From Dehalococcoidia bacterium (GTDB lineage Bacteria; Chloroflexota; Dehalococcoidia; DSTF01; JACRBR01), in assembly GCA_040902535.1 (NCBI GenBank), contig JBBDXD010000005.1, forward strand, positions 1 to 47,688: a stretch of 47,688 bases of DNA, in the 5' to 3' direction. Shown piece after piece: positions 16,576 to 25,340 of this stretch. Position 1 is the stretch's first letter; each line of letters begins with the position of its first letter. The translations under genes and the position numbers were made by a program. Below the pieces are notes generated by a model. It was given only the letters and a program-made list of their open reading frames with translations. It did no database searches and was not told where the DNA came from.

Positions 16576-17778
16576 TCACGCTCCGTACTTCGTCAGCCGG
16601 CCCGCGTGCGCCAGTGCCAACGACAGGATCTCTTTCGCGGGAAAGGTGCCCAGTGTGCCGTTCGCGCACGCCTTCTCGTTGAAGCCCTCCGAGTGGTCGT
16701 GCCGCAGGTACTCCTTCGCGTGGAAAAGGAACGGCACCGAATGCCACGAATGCCCCGCCACCACCGCCGGCGTGCTGTGATCGCCGGCCACCATGAATAC
16801 ATCCGCCTGCAGCGCGTGCAGGTCATCGATGAAGCCGTCGATCTCCTCGAGCGCGGCGATCTTCGCCTGGTAGTCGCCGTCTTCGCCCGCAGCGTCCGCC
16901 GCCTTGAAGTGAATGAAAAAGAAGTCGTGATCGTCCCAGTGCTCGTTCAACGTCTGTATCTCGTCCGCGAACGTCCCTCCCGTCGCGATGATCTCCATCC
17001 CGACGAGCTTCGCCAGCCCGCGGTACATCGGGTACGCCGCGATCGCCGCTGGCCGAAACTTGCAGATCTCCGCGATGGACGGCATCGGCGGGCGCTTCGC
17101 GAGTCCCCGCAACGTCAGCATGTTCGCCGGCTCCCGCCCCGCAAGCTCTGTCGACGCCTCGGCGATAAATGCGTTGAGCAGCGCCGCCGTCGCTTCTGCT
17201 TCCGGCGAAGTTGCACGCACGGACAGCGGCGCGGCGCCCTCGCGCTGCGGGTCCGTCTCGGTCAGGTGGTCCGACAGGCCCTCGCCGCGCAGCACGAGAA
17301 GAAACCGATGATCCCGCACCGGCTCGACGAACACCCGCACACCCGGAAGCTCGATCTTGCTGAGGATCTCGCACAGCGGCGCCGCCTGCTCGGTGGGAAT
17401 ACGTCCGGCGCGCCGGTCCGTGATGCGCCCGTCACTGCCGACGGTACAAAAATTGCCGCGCGCCGCCACGTCCGTCGCCTGCAGGTCGAAGTCAATGCCA
17501 AGCGCTTCGAGCACGCCCCGCCCGACCTGGTATACGAGCGGGTCGTAGCCGAAGAGCGCGAGATGCCCCGGCCCGCTCCCCGGCGTCACACCATGCGCCA
17601 CCGGGATCGTTAGCCCGCACATGCTCTCGCGCGCGAGCCGGTCGAGGTGCGGGATATGCGCCGCTTCTAATTCCGAACGCCCGCTCTCATTCGGCAGGCC
17701 GCCGAGGCCGTCGATTACCAGCAGAAGAATCTTCGTGTTGTTGGGGACGGAGAGCTCGCGAAGTAGTTCGAGGTCCAC
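16576..17778 (-). CDS. apgM: Cofactor-independent phosphoglycerate mutase, archaeal type
   Basis: The 400-residue protein belongs to the alkaline-phosphatase superfamily branch of ApgM. It shows the metal-binding start ILLLVIDGLGGLPN, the GLTIPVAHGVTPGSGPGHLALFGYDP block with the nucleophile Ser (GSGPGH), and the metal-binding ends FFFIHFKAADAAGEDGD, VAGDHSTPAV and GHSWHSVPFLF. It interconverts 3- and 2-phosphoglycerate. The start is GTG at 17778, since TAGACT (17786-17791) lies 7 nt before it; the frame is open to 17850 but the extra residues are Arg-rich and unlike the family. It heads the apgM-tpiA-miaA unit. Confidence 0.94.
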   Translation of the reverse strand: MDLELLRELSVPNNTKILLLVIDGLGGLPNESGRSELEAAHIPHLDRLARESMCGLTIPVAHGVTPGSGPGHLALFGYDPLVYQVGRGVLEALGIDFDLQATDVAARGNFCTVGSDGRITDRRAGRIPTEQAAPLCEILSKIELPGVRVFVEPVRDHRFLLVLRGEGLSDHLTETDPQREGAAPLSVRATSPEAEATAALLNAFIAEASTELAGREPANMLTLRGLAKRPPMPSIAEICKFRPAAIAAYPMYRGLAKLVGMEIIATGGTFADEIQTLNEHWDDHDFFFIHFKAADAAGEDGDYQAKIAALEEIDGFIDDLHALQADVFMVAGDHSTPAVVAGHSWHSVPFLFHAKEYLRHDHSEGFNEKACANGTLGTFPAKEILSLALAHAGRLTKYGA

Positions 17779-17874
17779 GAGGCGAAGTCTAGCACGGTGC
17801 CCTGTTACAAAAACGGACTCCCGCCGGCCCGCGCCGCCGCGCCCAGCCACCGCGCGAGCGACTAAGATCGAAGC

Positions 17875-18093
17875 ATGAACGGCGTCGCGACAGCGCTCGT
17901 GTTCACCGGTATCGCCATCGTCCTGCTCGGTTTGCTCCTGCTGGGTGCATCCAGGCTCGGCTTCGGGCGCCTCCCGGGGGACATCGCGATCGAGGGCGAC
18001 AACGTCCGCGTGTACGCGCCGATCGTCAGCATGATCGTCGTGAGCATCGTCCTCACGATCGTGTTGAACGTCGCGCTGCGCATCTGGCGCTGA
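17875..18093 (+). CDS. DUF2905-type small membrane protein
   Basis: The 72-residue product has two transmembrane helices (about 5-28 and 48-69) around the family signature GFGRLPGDIAIEGDNVRVYAP. DUF2905 proteins are widespread in bacteria and have no known function. TAAGAT (17863-17868) lies 6 nt before the ATG with no ribosome site between, so the message should be leaderless. It is divergent from apgM and convergent with the acyltransferase gene. Confidence 0.85.
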   Translation: MNGVATALVFTGIAIVLLGLLLLGASRLGFGRLPGDIAIEGDNVRVYAPIVSMIVVSIVLTIVLNVALRIWR

Positions 18094-18096
18094 GCG

Positions 18097-19419
18097 TCAG
18101 CGCGCGCCCGCCGGCGCCAGCGCTTCCTCGTGCTCGACGGCCGGCGCAGGCAGCGCATCCGGCAACGCCTCGAACGGCGCCGGACGCTTGCGCGGCATCA
18201 ACCCGAGCAGGTGCGCCATCGGCCAGGCGAGCAGGACAGTGAGCGGCACGTAGACGGCCACCACGAAGGTCCACCAGACGGCACCCTCCCCCGTCTCGAC
18301 GCGGATCTGGCTCGCGACGAGCCGCATCGCGTCGCTGACGATGAGGAGCGTGTACGACATCACCCCCAGCGCGATCATTCCGCGCATGATGGCGCTCGCC
18401 TCGAATGCGCCGGGCCGCCGCACGAGCAACGGCAGCGCCATCATCGCCAGGCCGAGCGTGGAGAGCGGCAGCGCCATCGATTGCCAGTAGCGCGCCGCCC
18501 AGCGGCCAATGAGCAGGTCGCCCGTCGTGTGGGCGGCGATCCCGAACGCCAACAGCAGCAGGATCGTCGCCGGATGACGGACCATCGCAAGCGCGCGCTC
18601 ACGCTCGCGCGAGGGTGCGGCGAGCAGCCAGCCGATGCCCATGCCCGCCGTGAACTCGAACAGCCGGAACGGCGCCCATCCCGTCACCAGCGCGAACTCG
18701 AACTCCGGTGCCCCGTACCGGTCGACGATCCACCAGTTGGCAGCCACCGTCATACCGAACGTCGCCACGACGAACGCCACGACGCCGGCCCGCTTCATCA
18801 CGAAGAACAGCAATGGGAACAGCAGATAGTACTGCGCGATCAGGCCGACGAACCAGAGCGCCAATTGTGGCGCGAAGAACCATTGATCTTCCGTGAGCCG
18901 CGGGACCAGTGCGAAACTCGCGAACGCGACGCCCCAGTCGACGTCGATGACGCTGTACCGCGAGATCGTGACGCCGCCGGTGAACGCGGCGCCGAAGGAC
19001 AGATCGCCGACCTGCGTCTGCCGCCACGCGATCCCTGCGATCACGAGATACGTCAGCGCCACGCCCGCCCAGTACGGCACCATCAGCTTCCGGAAACGCT
19101 GCAAGAAGAAGCGCGGCCAATCGATGCGGTCGCCCGCGCGATAGGCCGCGACGGTGAGCGAGATACCGCTGATCATCATGAACAGGGGCACGCCCTGGAA
19201 GCCGAGCCTGAACAGCAGATCCGTAAATGCCGTGAACGAATCCCACGCGTTGCCGTCGGACACTTCACCGGTGAAGTGGCTGTAGTAGTCGCTCGGGGCG
19301 CCCGGAAAGAATTCGATGTCGCCCCAAATGTGGAACAGCACCACCCACAGGATCGCCACGCCCCGCAGAATGTCGATCGAAGGCAGGCGGCCGCCCGAAG
19401 CGTCGTCACGTTCGCGCAA
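18097..19419 (-). CDS. Acyltransferase 3 family membrane protein
   Basis: The protein has about ten transmembrane helices and opens with LPSIDILRGVAILWVVLFHIWGD, the acyltransferase-3 (OafA/YrhL, NodX) signature with the His in the first helix. GVPLFMMISGISLTVAAYRAG and FFLQRFRKLMVPYW, with its basic RxxRxxxPY pattern, are also typical. Such proteins transfer acetyl or other acyl groups from the cytoplasm to cell-surface glycans or lipids. The start is placed at TTG 19419 (440 aa) because AGGAG lies 6 nt upstream and a TATTCT box at 19467-19472 is too close to the longer start at 19485. The C-terminal 30 residues are a cytoplasmic tail. Confidence 0.85.
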   Translation of the reverse strand: MRERDDASGGRLPSIDILRGVAILWVVLFHIWGDIEFFPGAPSDYYSHFTGEVSDGNAWDSFTAFTDLLFRLGFQGVPLFMMISGISLTVAAYRAGDRIDWPRFFLQRFRKLMVPYWAGVALTYLVIAGIAWRQTQVGDLSFGAAFTGGVTISRYSVIDVDWGVAFASFALVPRLTEDQWFFAPQLALWFVGLIAQYYLLFPLLFFVMKRAGVVAFVVATFGMTVAANWWIVDRYGAPEFEFALVTGWAPFRLFEFTAGMGIGWLLAAPSRERERALAMVRHPATILLLLAFGIAAHTTGDLLIGRWAARYWQSMALPLSTLGLAMMALPLLVRRPGAFEASAIMRGMIALGVMSYTLLIVSDAMRLVASQIRVETGEGAVWWTFVVAVYVPLTVLLAWPMAHLLGLMPRKRPAPFEALPDALPAPAVEHEEALAPAGAR

Positions 19420-19615
19420 CAGGCTCTCCTGGCTGCAGTTGGCCCAACCGGGCGCGGGGTTCGTCGAGAATAGGCTCCCCGGCACCGCAATTCAAGAACC
19501 CATGCGATGTAACACCACGATGGGAGCTTCTCGCGCATCCGTTACGTCACTCGACCGGCCGGTACGGATTCGAAACCCCTCCCGGCCCAGACTGAACCGA
19601 AGGGAGTACCAATCA

Positions 19616-19963
19616 ATGAATCAACGCGAACGCGCCGACGTCCTCAACGATCCGACGGTCGAAGCGTGCCCGCGCTGCGGCATGCCACGTGACCAATGGC
19701 CCGACGACAGCGCCGGCGGCGCAGCGAAGGACGGCGCCACGTACTGCTGCAAGGGCTGCATGGACGACACCGGCTGTACCTGCAGCGGCAACCGCACCGA
19801 AGACGCCGCGGGCCGCCCGCCGACCGAGGGAGACATACGCTACGACAAGGCCAGCGGCGACTTCCTCAACGAGCACCGCAAAGAGAACAAGACGATCGAG
19901 CCGGATGACTACGCCGACCCGAACGTCGCCAAGACCGCAGGCCCGACGCAAGGCGTCGACTAA
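19616..19963 (+). CDS. Cysteine-rich metal-binding protein
   Basis: The 115-residue product has two parts. Residues 15-60 are Cys-rich: CPRCGM, then YCCKGCMDDTGCTCSG, a layout that recalls bacterial metallothioneins (YCSxxCA...GCxC) and other treble-clef zinc sites. The C-terminal part (about 68-115) is polar and acidic, with EGDIRYDKASGDFLNEHRKE and EPDDYADPNVAKT. GGGAG precedes the ATG by about 9 nt. It is followed by a small gene (20038) that encodes only the second part, so the pair appears to come from duplication. It probably binds zinc, copper or cadmium, but no ligand is proven. Confidence 0.72.
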   Translation: MNQRERADVLNDPTVEACPRCGMPRDQWPDDSAGGAAKDGATYCCKGCMDDTGCTCSGNRTEDAAGRPPTEGDIRYDKASGDFLNEHRKENKTIEPDDYADPNVAKTAGPTQGVD

Positions 19964-20037
19964 CCCGAAGCAATACTACAAGGCGTTCGTGCCATCCGAT
20001 CCTCGATCTCGCGTCTCCTGAGGCGCATAGTGTTTAT

Positions 20038-20247
20038 ATGGCGGGTCAAGCGCGGAACCTCAACAGCCAGGCGCAATCCACTCTGGACGTGGATCGCGCG
20101 CCAACGGCCGCCGAGATCCGCTTCGACGAGGCCAGCGCCCGGTTCCTGAACGCACATCGCAAAGAGCGGCGAGTCATGACGCCCGCTGACTACGCGGACC
20201 CCCTCATCCTCAAGAAAAGCCACGTGCCAAACGGCGGCCTCGCCTAG
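20038..20247 (+). CDS. Truncated paralogue lacking the cysteine domain
   Basis: The 69-residue product aligns with the C-terminal half of the preceding Cys-rich protein: PTAAEIRFDEASARFLNAHR against PTEGDIRYDKASGDFLNEHR, then PADYADPLILKK against PDDYADPNVAKT. The cysteine-rich half is absent and is replaced by a short polar N-terminus. CATAGT lies 6 nt before the ATG. The conserved block may be a binding or dimerisation segment that works with the upstream protein. I know of no named family. Confidence 0.65.
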   Translation: MAGQARNLNSQAQSTLDVDRAPTAAEIRFDEASARFLNAHRKERRVMTPADYADPLILKKSHVPNGGLA

Positions 20248-20285
20248 CACACGATGCGAGAGCATCGCCCCGGCGATCAAGCGGC

Positions 20286-21089
20286 TCAGCCCGCACGAAC
20301 GTCACTCGCCGCCGCCACGCGCGTCGCGTGCAGCCCAACGCGCTCGCATGCGATAGCAAAGGCCGACGCATCGCGCAGCGCGCAGCCAAGCGGATCATTG
20401 TTGAAGTACGCGTACACGTCGGCGTCCGCGCCAAAGATCTCGCTCAGCATCTCCGCCCGCGAGGCCAGCGCCGCCCGCCCGTAGGACGGCCTCGGCGAAG
20501 CACGGCCCTCGTGGAAACGCACGTAGCCCCACGAGGCCGTCCGCCACGCCGGCGTGATCAACTTCGACCCGCGGTCCGCGATGCACAATGCCGCGTCACG
20601 CTGCTCCAGCAGCCTGCGCACGTCGTCGACGAACCAGCTATCGTGGCGAAACTCCACCGCGATGCGGATGCCCGGCGCAACATCGCCGAACGCGTCGAGC
20701 ACGCCCCGCAGGCGATCCACATCCCACCGAAAGTCAGGCGGCAGTTGAAGCAGCACGGGGCCAACCTTCGCCCCGAGCTTCGACGCGCGCTCCATCATGC
20801 GCTCGACTGCCTCGCGCGGCTCCTTCAGGCGCTTGATGTGCGTCAGGAAGCGGCTTGCCTTCATGGCAAAGACGAAGTCACCGGGCGTCCGCATCGCCCA
20901 GTCCTCGAACGTGCGCGCCTCCGGCAGGCGGTAAAACGTGCCGTTCGCTTCGACCGTCTGAAAGCGCTCAGCGTAGAACACCAGATCATCCGGCGTGCGC
21001 GGCTTGCGCGGATAGAAGCGGCCGAGCCAGTGCTTGTACTGCCATCCCGACGTACCGATGTATACCGTCATCGATTCGATCATCGCCAT
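20286..21089 (-). CDS. DUF72 family protein
   Basis: The 267-residue product is a DUF72 (YecE-type) TIM-barrel protein. Hallmarks are VYIGTSGWQYKHWLGRFYP, the TVEANGTFYRLP strand, FVFAMKASRFLTHIKRL, VLLQLPPDF, IAVEFRHDSWF and YAYFNNDP. The function of this large family is not established. The start is at 21089 or the inner ATG at 21071, which would give the more usual MTVYIGTSGW. The longer open frame to 21776 is the antisense of purU and is not coding. It is divergent from purU. Confidence 0.9.
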   Translation of the reverse strand: MAMIESMTVYIGTSGWQYKHWLGRFYPRKPRTPDDLVFYAERFQTVEANGTFYRLPEARTFEDWAMRTPGDFVFAMKASRFLTHIKRLKEPREAVERMMERASKLGAKVGPVLLQLPPDFRWDVDRLRGVLDAFGDVAPGIRIAVEFRHDSWFVDDVRRLLEQRDAALCIADRGSKLITPAWRTASWGYVRFHEGRASPRPSYGRAALASRAEMLSEIFGADADVYAYFNNDPLGCALRDASAFAIACERVGLHATRVAAASDVRAG

Positions 21090-21188
21090 GGGCCGAGAAC
21101 GGCGCCGTATCGCATTGCCGCCTTCGCCTGCCGATGCAGCGTCAGTTTCAGGTTTCCGCGTCGCAGCGTTGCGGCTATCATGCCGCCC

Positions 21189-22052
21189 ATGCCCAGGCAG
21201 CCCGTCACCGCCGTCCTGCTCATCTCGTGCCGTGACCAGAAGGGCCTTGTCGCCGCCGTCTCCGACTTCCTCTACCGCAACAACGGCAACATCACGCACG
21301 CCGATCAGCACACCGACCGCGAAGAGAACGTCTTCCTCCAGCGCGTCGAATGGGAACTCGAAGGTTTCGCGATCCCGCGCGACGATATCGCGTCTGCGTT
21401 TCAGCCGATCGCCGTGCGTTTCGGCATGGAGTGGACGCTCCGCTTCTCTGACTACGTGCCCCGCCTCGCCATCCTCGTTTCGAAGCTGCCCCATTGCCTG
21501 TACGACGTCCTCGCCCGCTGGCGTCTCGGCGAGTTCGAAGCGGAGATCCCGCTCGTCATCAGCAACCACGAAGATGCGCGTCCAATCGTCGAGGGCTTCG
21601 CCCTGCGCTACGAAGTCCTGTCCGTTACGCCAGAAGCTAAGCGCGAACAAGAACACCGCATCGCTGCGCTGATCGATGCGGAGCGCGTCGACCTCGTGAT
21701 CCTGGCGCGCTACATGCAGATCCTCAGCGATGAGTTCGTCTCGCGATATCCCAATCGCATCATCAATATCCATCATTCATTCTTGCCGGCGTTCGCCGGT
21801 GCGCGACCCTACCACCAGGCGCACGAACGCGGCGTCAAGATCATCGGCGCCACCGCGCACTACGCGACACGCGACCTCGACCAGGGCCCGATCATCGACC
21901 AGGATGTCACCCGCGTCAGCCACCGCGATTCCGTCGACGACCTGGTTCGCAAAGGCCGCGATCTCGAAAAAATCGTGCTCGCGCGCGCCGTCGATCTGCA
22001 TCTGCGCAATCGCATCGTCGTCTACGGCAACAAGACCGTCATCTTCGACTGA
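21189..22052 (+). CDS. purU: Formyltetrahydrofolate deformylase
   Basis: The 287-residue enzyme hydrolyses 10-formyl-THF to formate and THF. It has an N-terminal ACT domain (VLLISCRDQKGLVAAVSDFL, about 1-80) and a C-terminal formyltransferase domain with VISNHED, the catalytic NIHHSFLPAFAGARPYHQA (Asn, His) and GATAHYATRDLDQGPIIDQD (Asp). TATCAT (21176-21181) lies 7 nt before the ATG with no ribosome site, so the transcript looks leaderless. In a cell with many folate-linked steps it balances the one-carbon pool and supplies formate for purine synthesis. Confidence 0.95.
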   Translation: MPRQPVTAVLLISCRDQKGLVAAVSDFLYRNNGNITHADQHTDREENVFLQRVEWELEGFAIPRDDIASAFQPIAVRFGMEWTLRFSDYVPRLAILVSKLPHCLYDVLARWRLGEFEAEIPLVISNHEDARPIVEGFALRYEVLSVTPEAKREQEHRIAALIDAERVDLVILARYMQILSDEFVSRYPNRIINIHHSFLPAFAGARPYHQAHERGVKIIGATAHYATRDLDQGPIIDQDVTRVSHRDSVDDLVRKGRDLEKIVLARAVDLHLRNRIVVYGNKTVIFD

Positions 22053-22056
22053 TCGC

Positions 22057-22584
22057 TCAATCCGAAGCGTCGATCCACCCCTGCGCATTCCGCAGACGCG
22101 TGCCCGAAAACTCCAGCGTCGAAGCAATGACGGCCCGCCACAGTTCGTCCAGCCGCGGCGTGATTCGCAACTCGACGCTCGACGCCGCGAGCGCATCGAG
22201 CAGGTCGCCCACCGGCTCGACCCCAAGCGGCACGATCGTTTCGCGGCTGCTCCAGTGCCCCGACGCGTCGCCATGCGGCGTGAACGTCTCATCCGGCATC
22301 GTGTAGCGAAGCAGCGTCGTCGTGCGGACGCGTGCAAGCCACTCAGACTCGATCGCGATCACCATCTTCGCATCGACGCCGCCGAACCAGCGCTCGCGGT
22401 CGTCGTCGGTCGTCTGCTCGCCGGGCCAGAAGCACGCGCGCGGGCATTGCCGCGGGAAGTAGTACATCGGCGCGTGCCATGCATCGATCGCCCACACCAG
22501 CGCCTCGACCTCAGGGCGGTGCTCGGGTACGTGCGGACGGAACAGCTCGATGCTGGGATCTTCGCTGAAGTGATAGAGCGGCAC
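22057..22584 (-). CDS. DUF6886-like protein
   Basis: The product, 175 residues from GTG at 22584, begins VPLYHFSEDPSIELFRPHVP and continues with VWAIDAWHAPMYYFPRQCPRACFW, which resembles the DUF6886 family of uncharacterised bacterial proteins. TACACT lies 6 nt upstream of the GTG, supporting this start over the longer frame to 22632. The N-terminal 'LYHFSEDP' start recalls the RES/ADP-ribosyltransferase-like folds, but I see no clear catalytic motif. It is convergent with purU and lies 14 bp before the amidase stop. Function unknown. Confidence 0.65.
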   Translation of the reverse strand: MPLYHFSEDPSIELFRPHVPEHRPEVEALVWAIDAWHAPMYYFPRQCPRACFWPGEQTTDDDRERWFGGVDAKMVIAIESEWLARVRTTTLLRYTMPDETFTPHGDASGHWSSRETIVPLGVEPVGDLLDALAASSVELRITPRLDELWRAVIASTLEFSGTRLRNAQGWIDASD

Positions 22585-22598
22585 GGGCCGGAGTGTAC

Positions 22599-24002
22599 CT
22601 AGATCGGCGCCCCCGCTGCGACGAGCGGCCACGGACGCATCCGCTCCATTACGAGCGCCAGCTCCAACAGCAGCTTGTCGTCGTGCCGCGCGGCATACGC
22701 CTGCAATCCGATCGGCAGTCCGATCGGCGATAACCCCGCCGGGATCGAGATCGCCGGGAACCCGGAGACGTTGCCCGGGATCGTCAGCGCGCCGCCGTTA
22801 TACGGATCGACCTTCTCACCGTTGACCTCGCGGGGCATCGGGCCCTCAGCCTTGAACGGCTCATAAGGACTGACGGCGCACAGGACCACATCAGTCTGCT
22901 CGAACACATCGCACATCGCTTCGTTCATGATCATGCGGAACTTCTGCACCGCGGCCTCGGACCAGACGCGGTACTCCTGCAGCAGACGCATGCTTCCGGC
23001 GATCTCGAACGTCAGGTCCGGTTCGCAGTCGGGCCAGAACTGCTTCAAATCCGCCCAGAGGCCCGCCGCGCCAGCCGCCGCCCACGCCCGCCCCTTCTCC
23101 GGCATCCGCACCGTCGCATCGACGCGCTTCATGCCGGTCTCGGCGATCAGGTGCTCCGCCGCTTCGACGACGATCTTCTCGACCATCGGATCGATGACGG
23201 CGTTGCCAAGGTCCGGCTTCAGCGTCACGCGCAGCCCACGTAGGTCGCGCGTGCCGAGATCGCGCTCCCAGCCATCGACCCGCGGCAGGCTCAGCATGTC
23301 GCGCGGGTGATAGCCGGACGCGACGTCCATCCATCGAGCCGTGTCGCGCACGCTCCGACTCACCGTGCCCCAGACGCTCGTCAGCGACCCCGTCTTTGCA
23401 TGCGGGCCGCGCGGGATGCGCCCAAACGACCCCTTCAGCCCGACGAGCCCCGTGTACGCCGCGGGCAGACGTATCGATCCGCCGCCGTCGCTCGCTGTCG
23501 CCAGTGGCACCAGCCCGCCCGCGACCGCCGCCGCCGAACCGCCCGACGATCCCGCCGGCGTGCGTTCGAGGTTCCACGGATTGCGCGTCACGCCGTGTAC
23601 CTTCGTCGCCGTGTACGCCACGAGCCCGAACTCCGGCGCCGCCGACTTGCCGGCGATCACCGCCCCCGCCGCGCGCAGCCGCTCGACGTGGAGGGAATCG
23701 TGATCGACCACGTTGTCCCTGTAGACGACCGAACCGTGCGTCGTAGGCATGCCCCGCGCGTCCTCGAGGTCTTTCACAAGCAGCGGCACGCCGCCGAACG
23801 GCCCGACATCCTCGCCGGCCGCGACGGCGCGATCGACCTCTTCCGCCCGCCGCCGTGCGCCCTCGGCATCGAGATACACGACGGCGTTCAGTTCCGATGC
23901 CGCGATCGCTTCGAGCGACGCTTCCAGCGCGGCCGTGGCGCGCACGTCGCCCTTGCGAATAGCGTCGGCGAGTGAGCACGCGTCATCGAGCCATGGTCGC
24001 AT
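22599..24002 (-). CDS. Amidase-signature family hydrolase
   Basis: The 467-residue product has the amidase-signature Ser-cisSer-Lys core: the Lys in VPLLVKDLEDARGMPTTHGS, the Gly/Ser-rich TPAGSSGGSAAAVAGG and the nucleophile in ASDGGGSIRLPAA. The C-terminal region has GFPAISIPAGLSPIGLPIGLQAYA, typical of this family. It hydrolyses a carboxamide; the non-GatA sequence and lack of gatB/gatC nearby argue against a tRNA amidotransferase. AGGAGG (24008-24013) sits 5 nt before the ATG at 24002, which sets the start; the frame is open to 24212. Confidence 0.9.
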   Translation of the reverse strand: MRPWLDDACSLADAIRKGDVRATAALEASLEAIAASELNAVVYLDAEGARRRAEEVDRAVAAGEDVGPFGGVPLLVKDLEDARGMPTTHGSVVYRDNVVDHDSLHVERLRAAGAVIAGKSAAPEFGLVAYTATKVHGVTRNPWNLERTPAGSSGGSAAAVAGGLVPLATASDGGGSIRLPAAYTGLVGLKGSFGRIPRGPHAKTGSLTSVWGTVSRSVRDTARWMDVASGYHPRDMLSLPRVDGWERDLGTRDLRGLRVTLKPDLGNAVIDPMVEKIVVEAAEHLIAETGMKRVDATVRMPEKGRAWAAAGAAGLWADLKQFWPDCEPDLTFEIAGSMRLLQEYRVWSEAAVQKFRMIMNEAMCDVFEQTDVVLCAVSPYEPFKAEGPMPREVNGEKVDPYNGGALTIPGNVSGFPAISIPAGLSPIGLPIGLQAYAARHDDKLLLELALVMERMRPWPLVAAGAPI

Positions 24003-24278
24003 GCAAGCCTCCTGATCCATGAGTGGACGCCGAGATTGTAAGGCTCGCGCGCCGTCTGGGGATAGACGCGTGGCGGGCCTGGAGCAACTGTTGGATCTCG
24101 CGGAACGGCATGGCGTCCTGCGCGAATCCGAAGCTGCCCTGCTCGCCCGCCGCGAGCGCCGGGACGGACGATCCGGACGTGCCCGCAGTCGCGAGCGCAT
24201 CGACATGCTCACGCAACGCCCGTTACGCCACGGTGACGCTCCTTCTGGTACGGATCAAGCAAAGAAATGGAGGTAGCA
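24003..24278. other. Gap between amidase and PRC-barrel genes
   Basis: No confident gene is seen. On the plus strand one frame reads VDAEIVRLARRLGIDAWR from 24023 and another reads GLEQLLDLAERHGVLRESEA from about 24076. Together they look like a short helical protein broken by a frameshift, but this rests on amino-acid pattern alone. Confidence 0.25.
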
Positions 24279-25340
24279 ATGGCCACCCCGACGTTAGACC
24301 AGCTCTCAGCGCTGCGCGGCAAGCCCGTGATTGACGTGAACGGCGAGAAGATCGGCGAGGTCGACCAGGTCTTCTACGACGACGACACGTCGCAGCCGCA
24401 GTGGGTCGAGGTCAAACGCGGCATGCTCAGCACGTCGCACGTCCTCGTCCCGATTGAGGGCGCGACGATCCAGGACGTCGAACTGCACGTCCCCTACGAC
24501 CGGGACCGCATCGAAGCGGCGCCCGAGGCGGCAGAAGTGAAGGCGCTCAGCCCCGAGTCTGAGCGGCAACTCGAACAGCACTACGGCGTATCTATGAGCG
24601 GCACGTCGCAGGACGAAACGGACATCGACGTAGTGCCGTATATGCGCATCGTGCGCGTCTGGGTCTGGCCGAGTAAACCTTCCACCCCGAGGCGGAAGTT
24701 CGCGTACCGAACGCGCCGCGTCGCCTTCGCACGCCATCATGCCTACGCCACTCGAACACGCTGTCCGCCGTTCTGCCAGACAATAGAAGCAGCGCCGGTT
24801 TGTGCGAGTCCCCGCCAGTCCTCGCTCCCGGCGCCGCTTGTTATGGCCGTTGACATGAGTCTCCGAGCCACGAACCGGATGGTGCATATGGCTCACGCGA
24901 TGGCGGGCCTTCACGCCACATGCGCCGCGGCTCCTCTAGAGAGCCGCCCGACGAGCCTTCGCTCGCCCCCGGTTCTTATGCAGCGATCTTACGCCGGCGC
25001 GCTCCTGAAGGATCGCGCCACGCGCTGGCGGCATTACGAAGCTATCGCGGTGGGAGAGCGTAACGAGTCCACGCCCCGGAACCACTTCGGGTACGCTAAC
25101 GACCGAGAGGGGGAGCCATGGCACTGTTCTTCACGATCGTCCCCGAGTACCGCCGCGTCGCGCGCTTCAGTTTCGGCCGCTACGACGGTTCGCCGCGCGG
25201 ACCCGGCTGGGTCTGGGTCATTCCGTTCTATCACCAATCGATCTCCGTTGACCTCCGCGAAGAGGTGTTCGACGTCGAACCGCAGACGACGATCACCAAG
25301 GACAACGCGCCCGTCACAGTCGACATGCTCGTCTTCATGA
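24279..25340 (+). CDS. PRC-barrel domain protein, 3' part probably frameshifted
   Basis: Residues 1-110 form a PRC-barrel: LDQLSALRGKPVIDVNGEKIGEVDQVFYDD, then WVEVKRGMLSTSHVLVPIEGA and VPYDRDRIEAAPE. This fold occurs in photosynthetic reaction-centre H subunits and many small bacterial proteins that bind partners or act in stress. GGAGG precedes ATG 24279 (a second ATG is at 24267). After about residue 125 the translation turns Arg/Ser/Pro-rich and low in sense, and the frame overlaps the SPFH gene by 223 bp. A TAA in the +2 frame at 24674-24676 could be the original end, so a frameshift near 24650 is likely. The tail should not be taken as protein. Confidence 0.6.
   Translation: MATPTLDQLSALRGKPVIDVNGEKIGEVDQVFYDDDTSQPQWVEVKRGMLSTSHVLVPIEGATIQDVELHVPYDRDRIEAAPEAAEVKALSPESERQLEQHYGVSMSGTSQDETDIDVVPYMRIVRVWVWPSKPSTPRRKFAYRTRRVAFARHHAYATRTRCPPFCQTIEAAPVCASPRQSSLPAPLVMAVDMSLRATNRMVHMAHAMAGLHATCAAAPLESRPTSLRSPPVLMQRSYAGALLKDRATRWRHYEAIAVGERNESTPRNHFGYANDREGEPWHCSSRSSPSTAASRASVSAATTVRRADPAGSGSFRSITNRSPLTSAKRCSTSNRRRRSPRTTRPSQSTCSSS
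24677..25117. other. Probably non-coding stretch before the SPFH gene
   Basis: Apart from the implausible extension of the PRC-barrel frame, no gene is seen in these 441 bases. There is a 7-bp hairpin (GCGGCTC/GAGCCGC) near 24928, possibly a weak terminator, and a TACGCT box about 20 nt before the SPFH start. The segment is relatively low in GC. Confidence 0.35.

Noticed and set aside
20328-21188. Long N-terminal extension of purU
   Set aside because: The open frame is antisense to the DUF72 gene, Arg/His-rich and unlike PurU; the family start MPRQPVTAVLLISCRDQ at 21189 has a -10 box at the right distance.
22599-24002. gatA (Glu-tRNA amidotransferase subunit A)
   Set aside because: It has the amidase signature, but no gatB or gatC is nearby and the sequence around the core is of the general amidase type.
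24019-24276. 85-codon plus-strand gene
   Set aside because: Only parts of two frames look protein-like and there is no ribosome site; at best it is a decayed gene.
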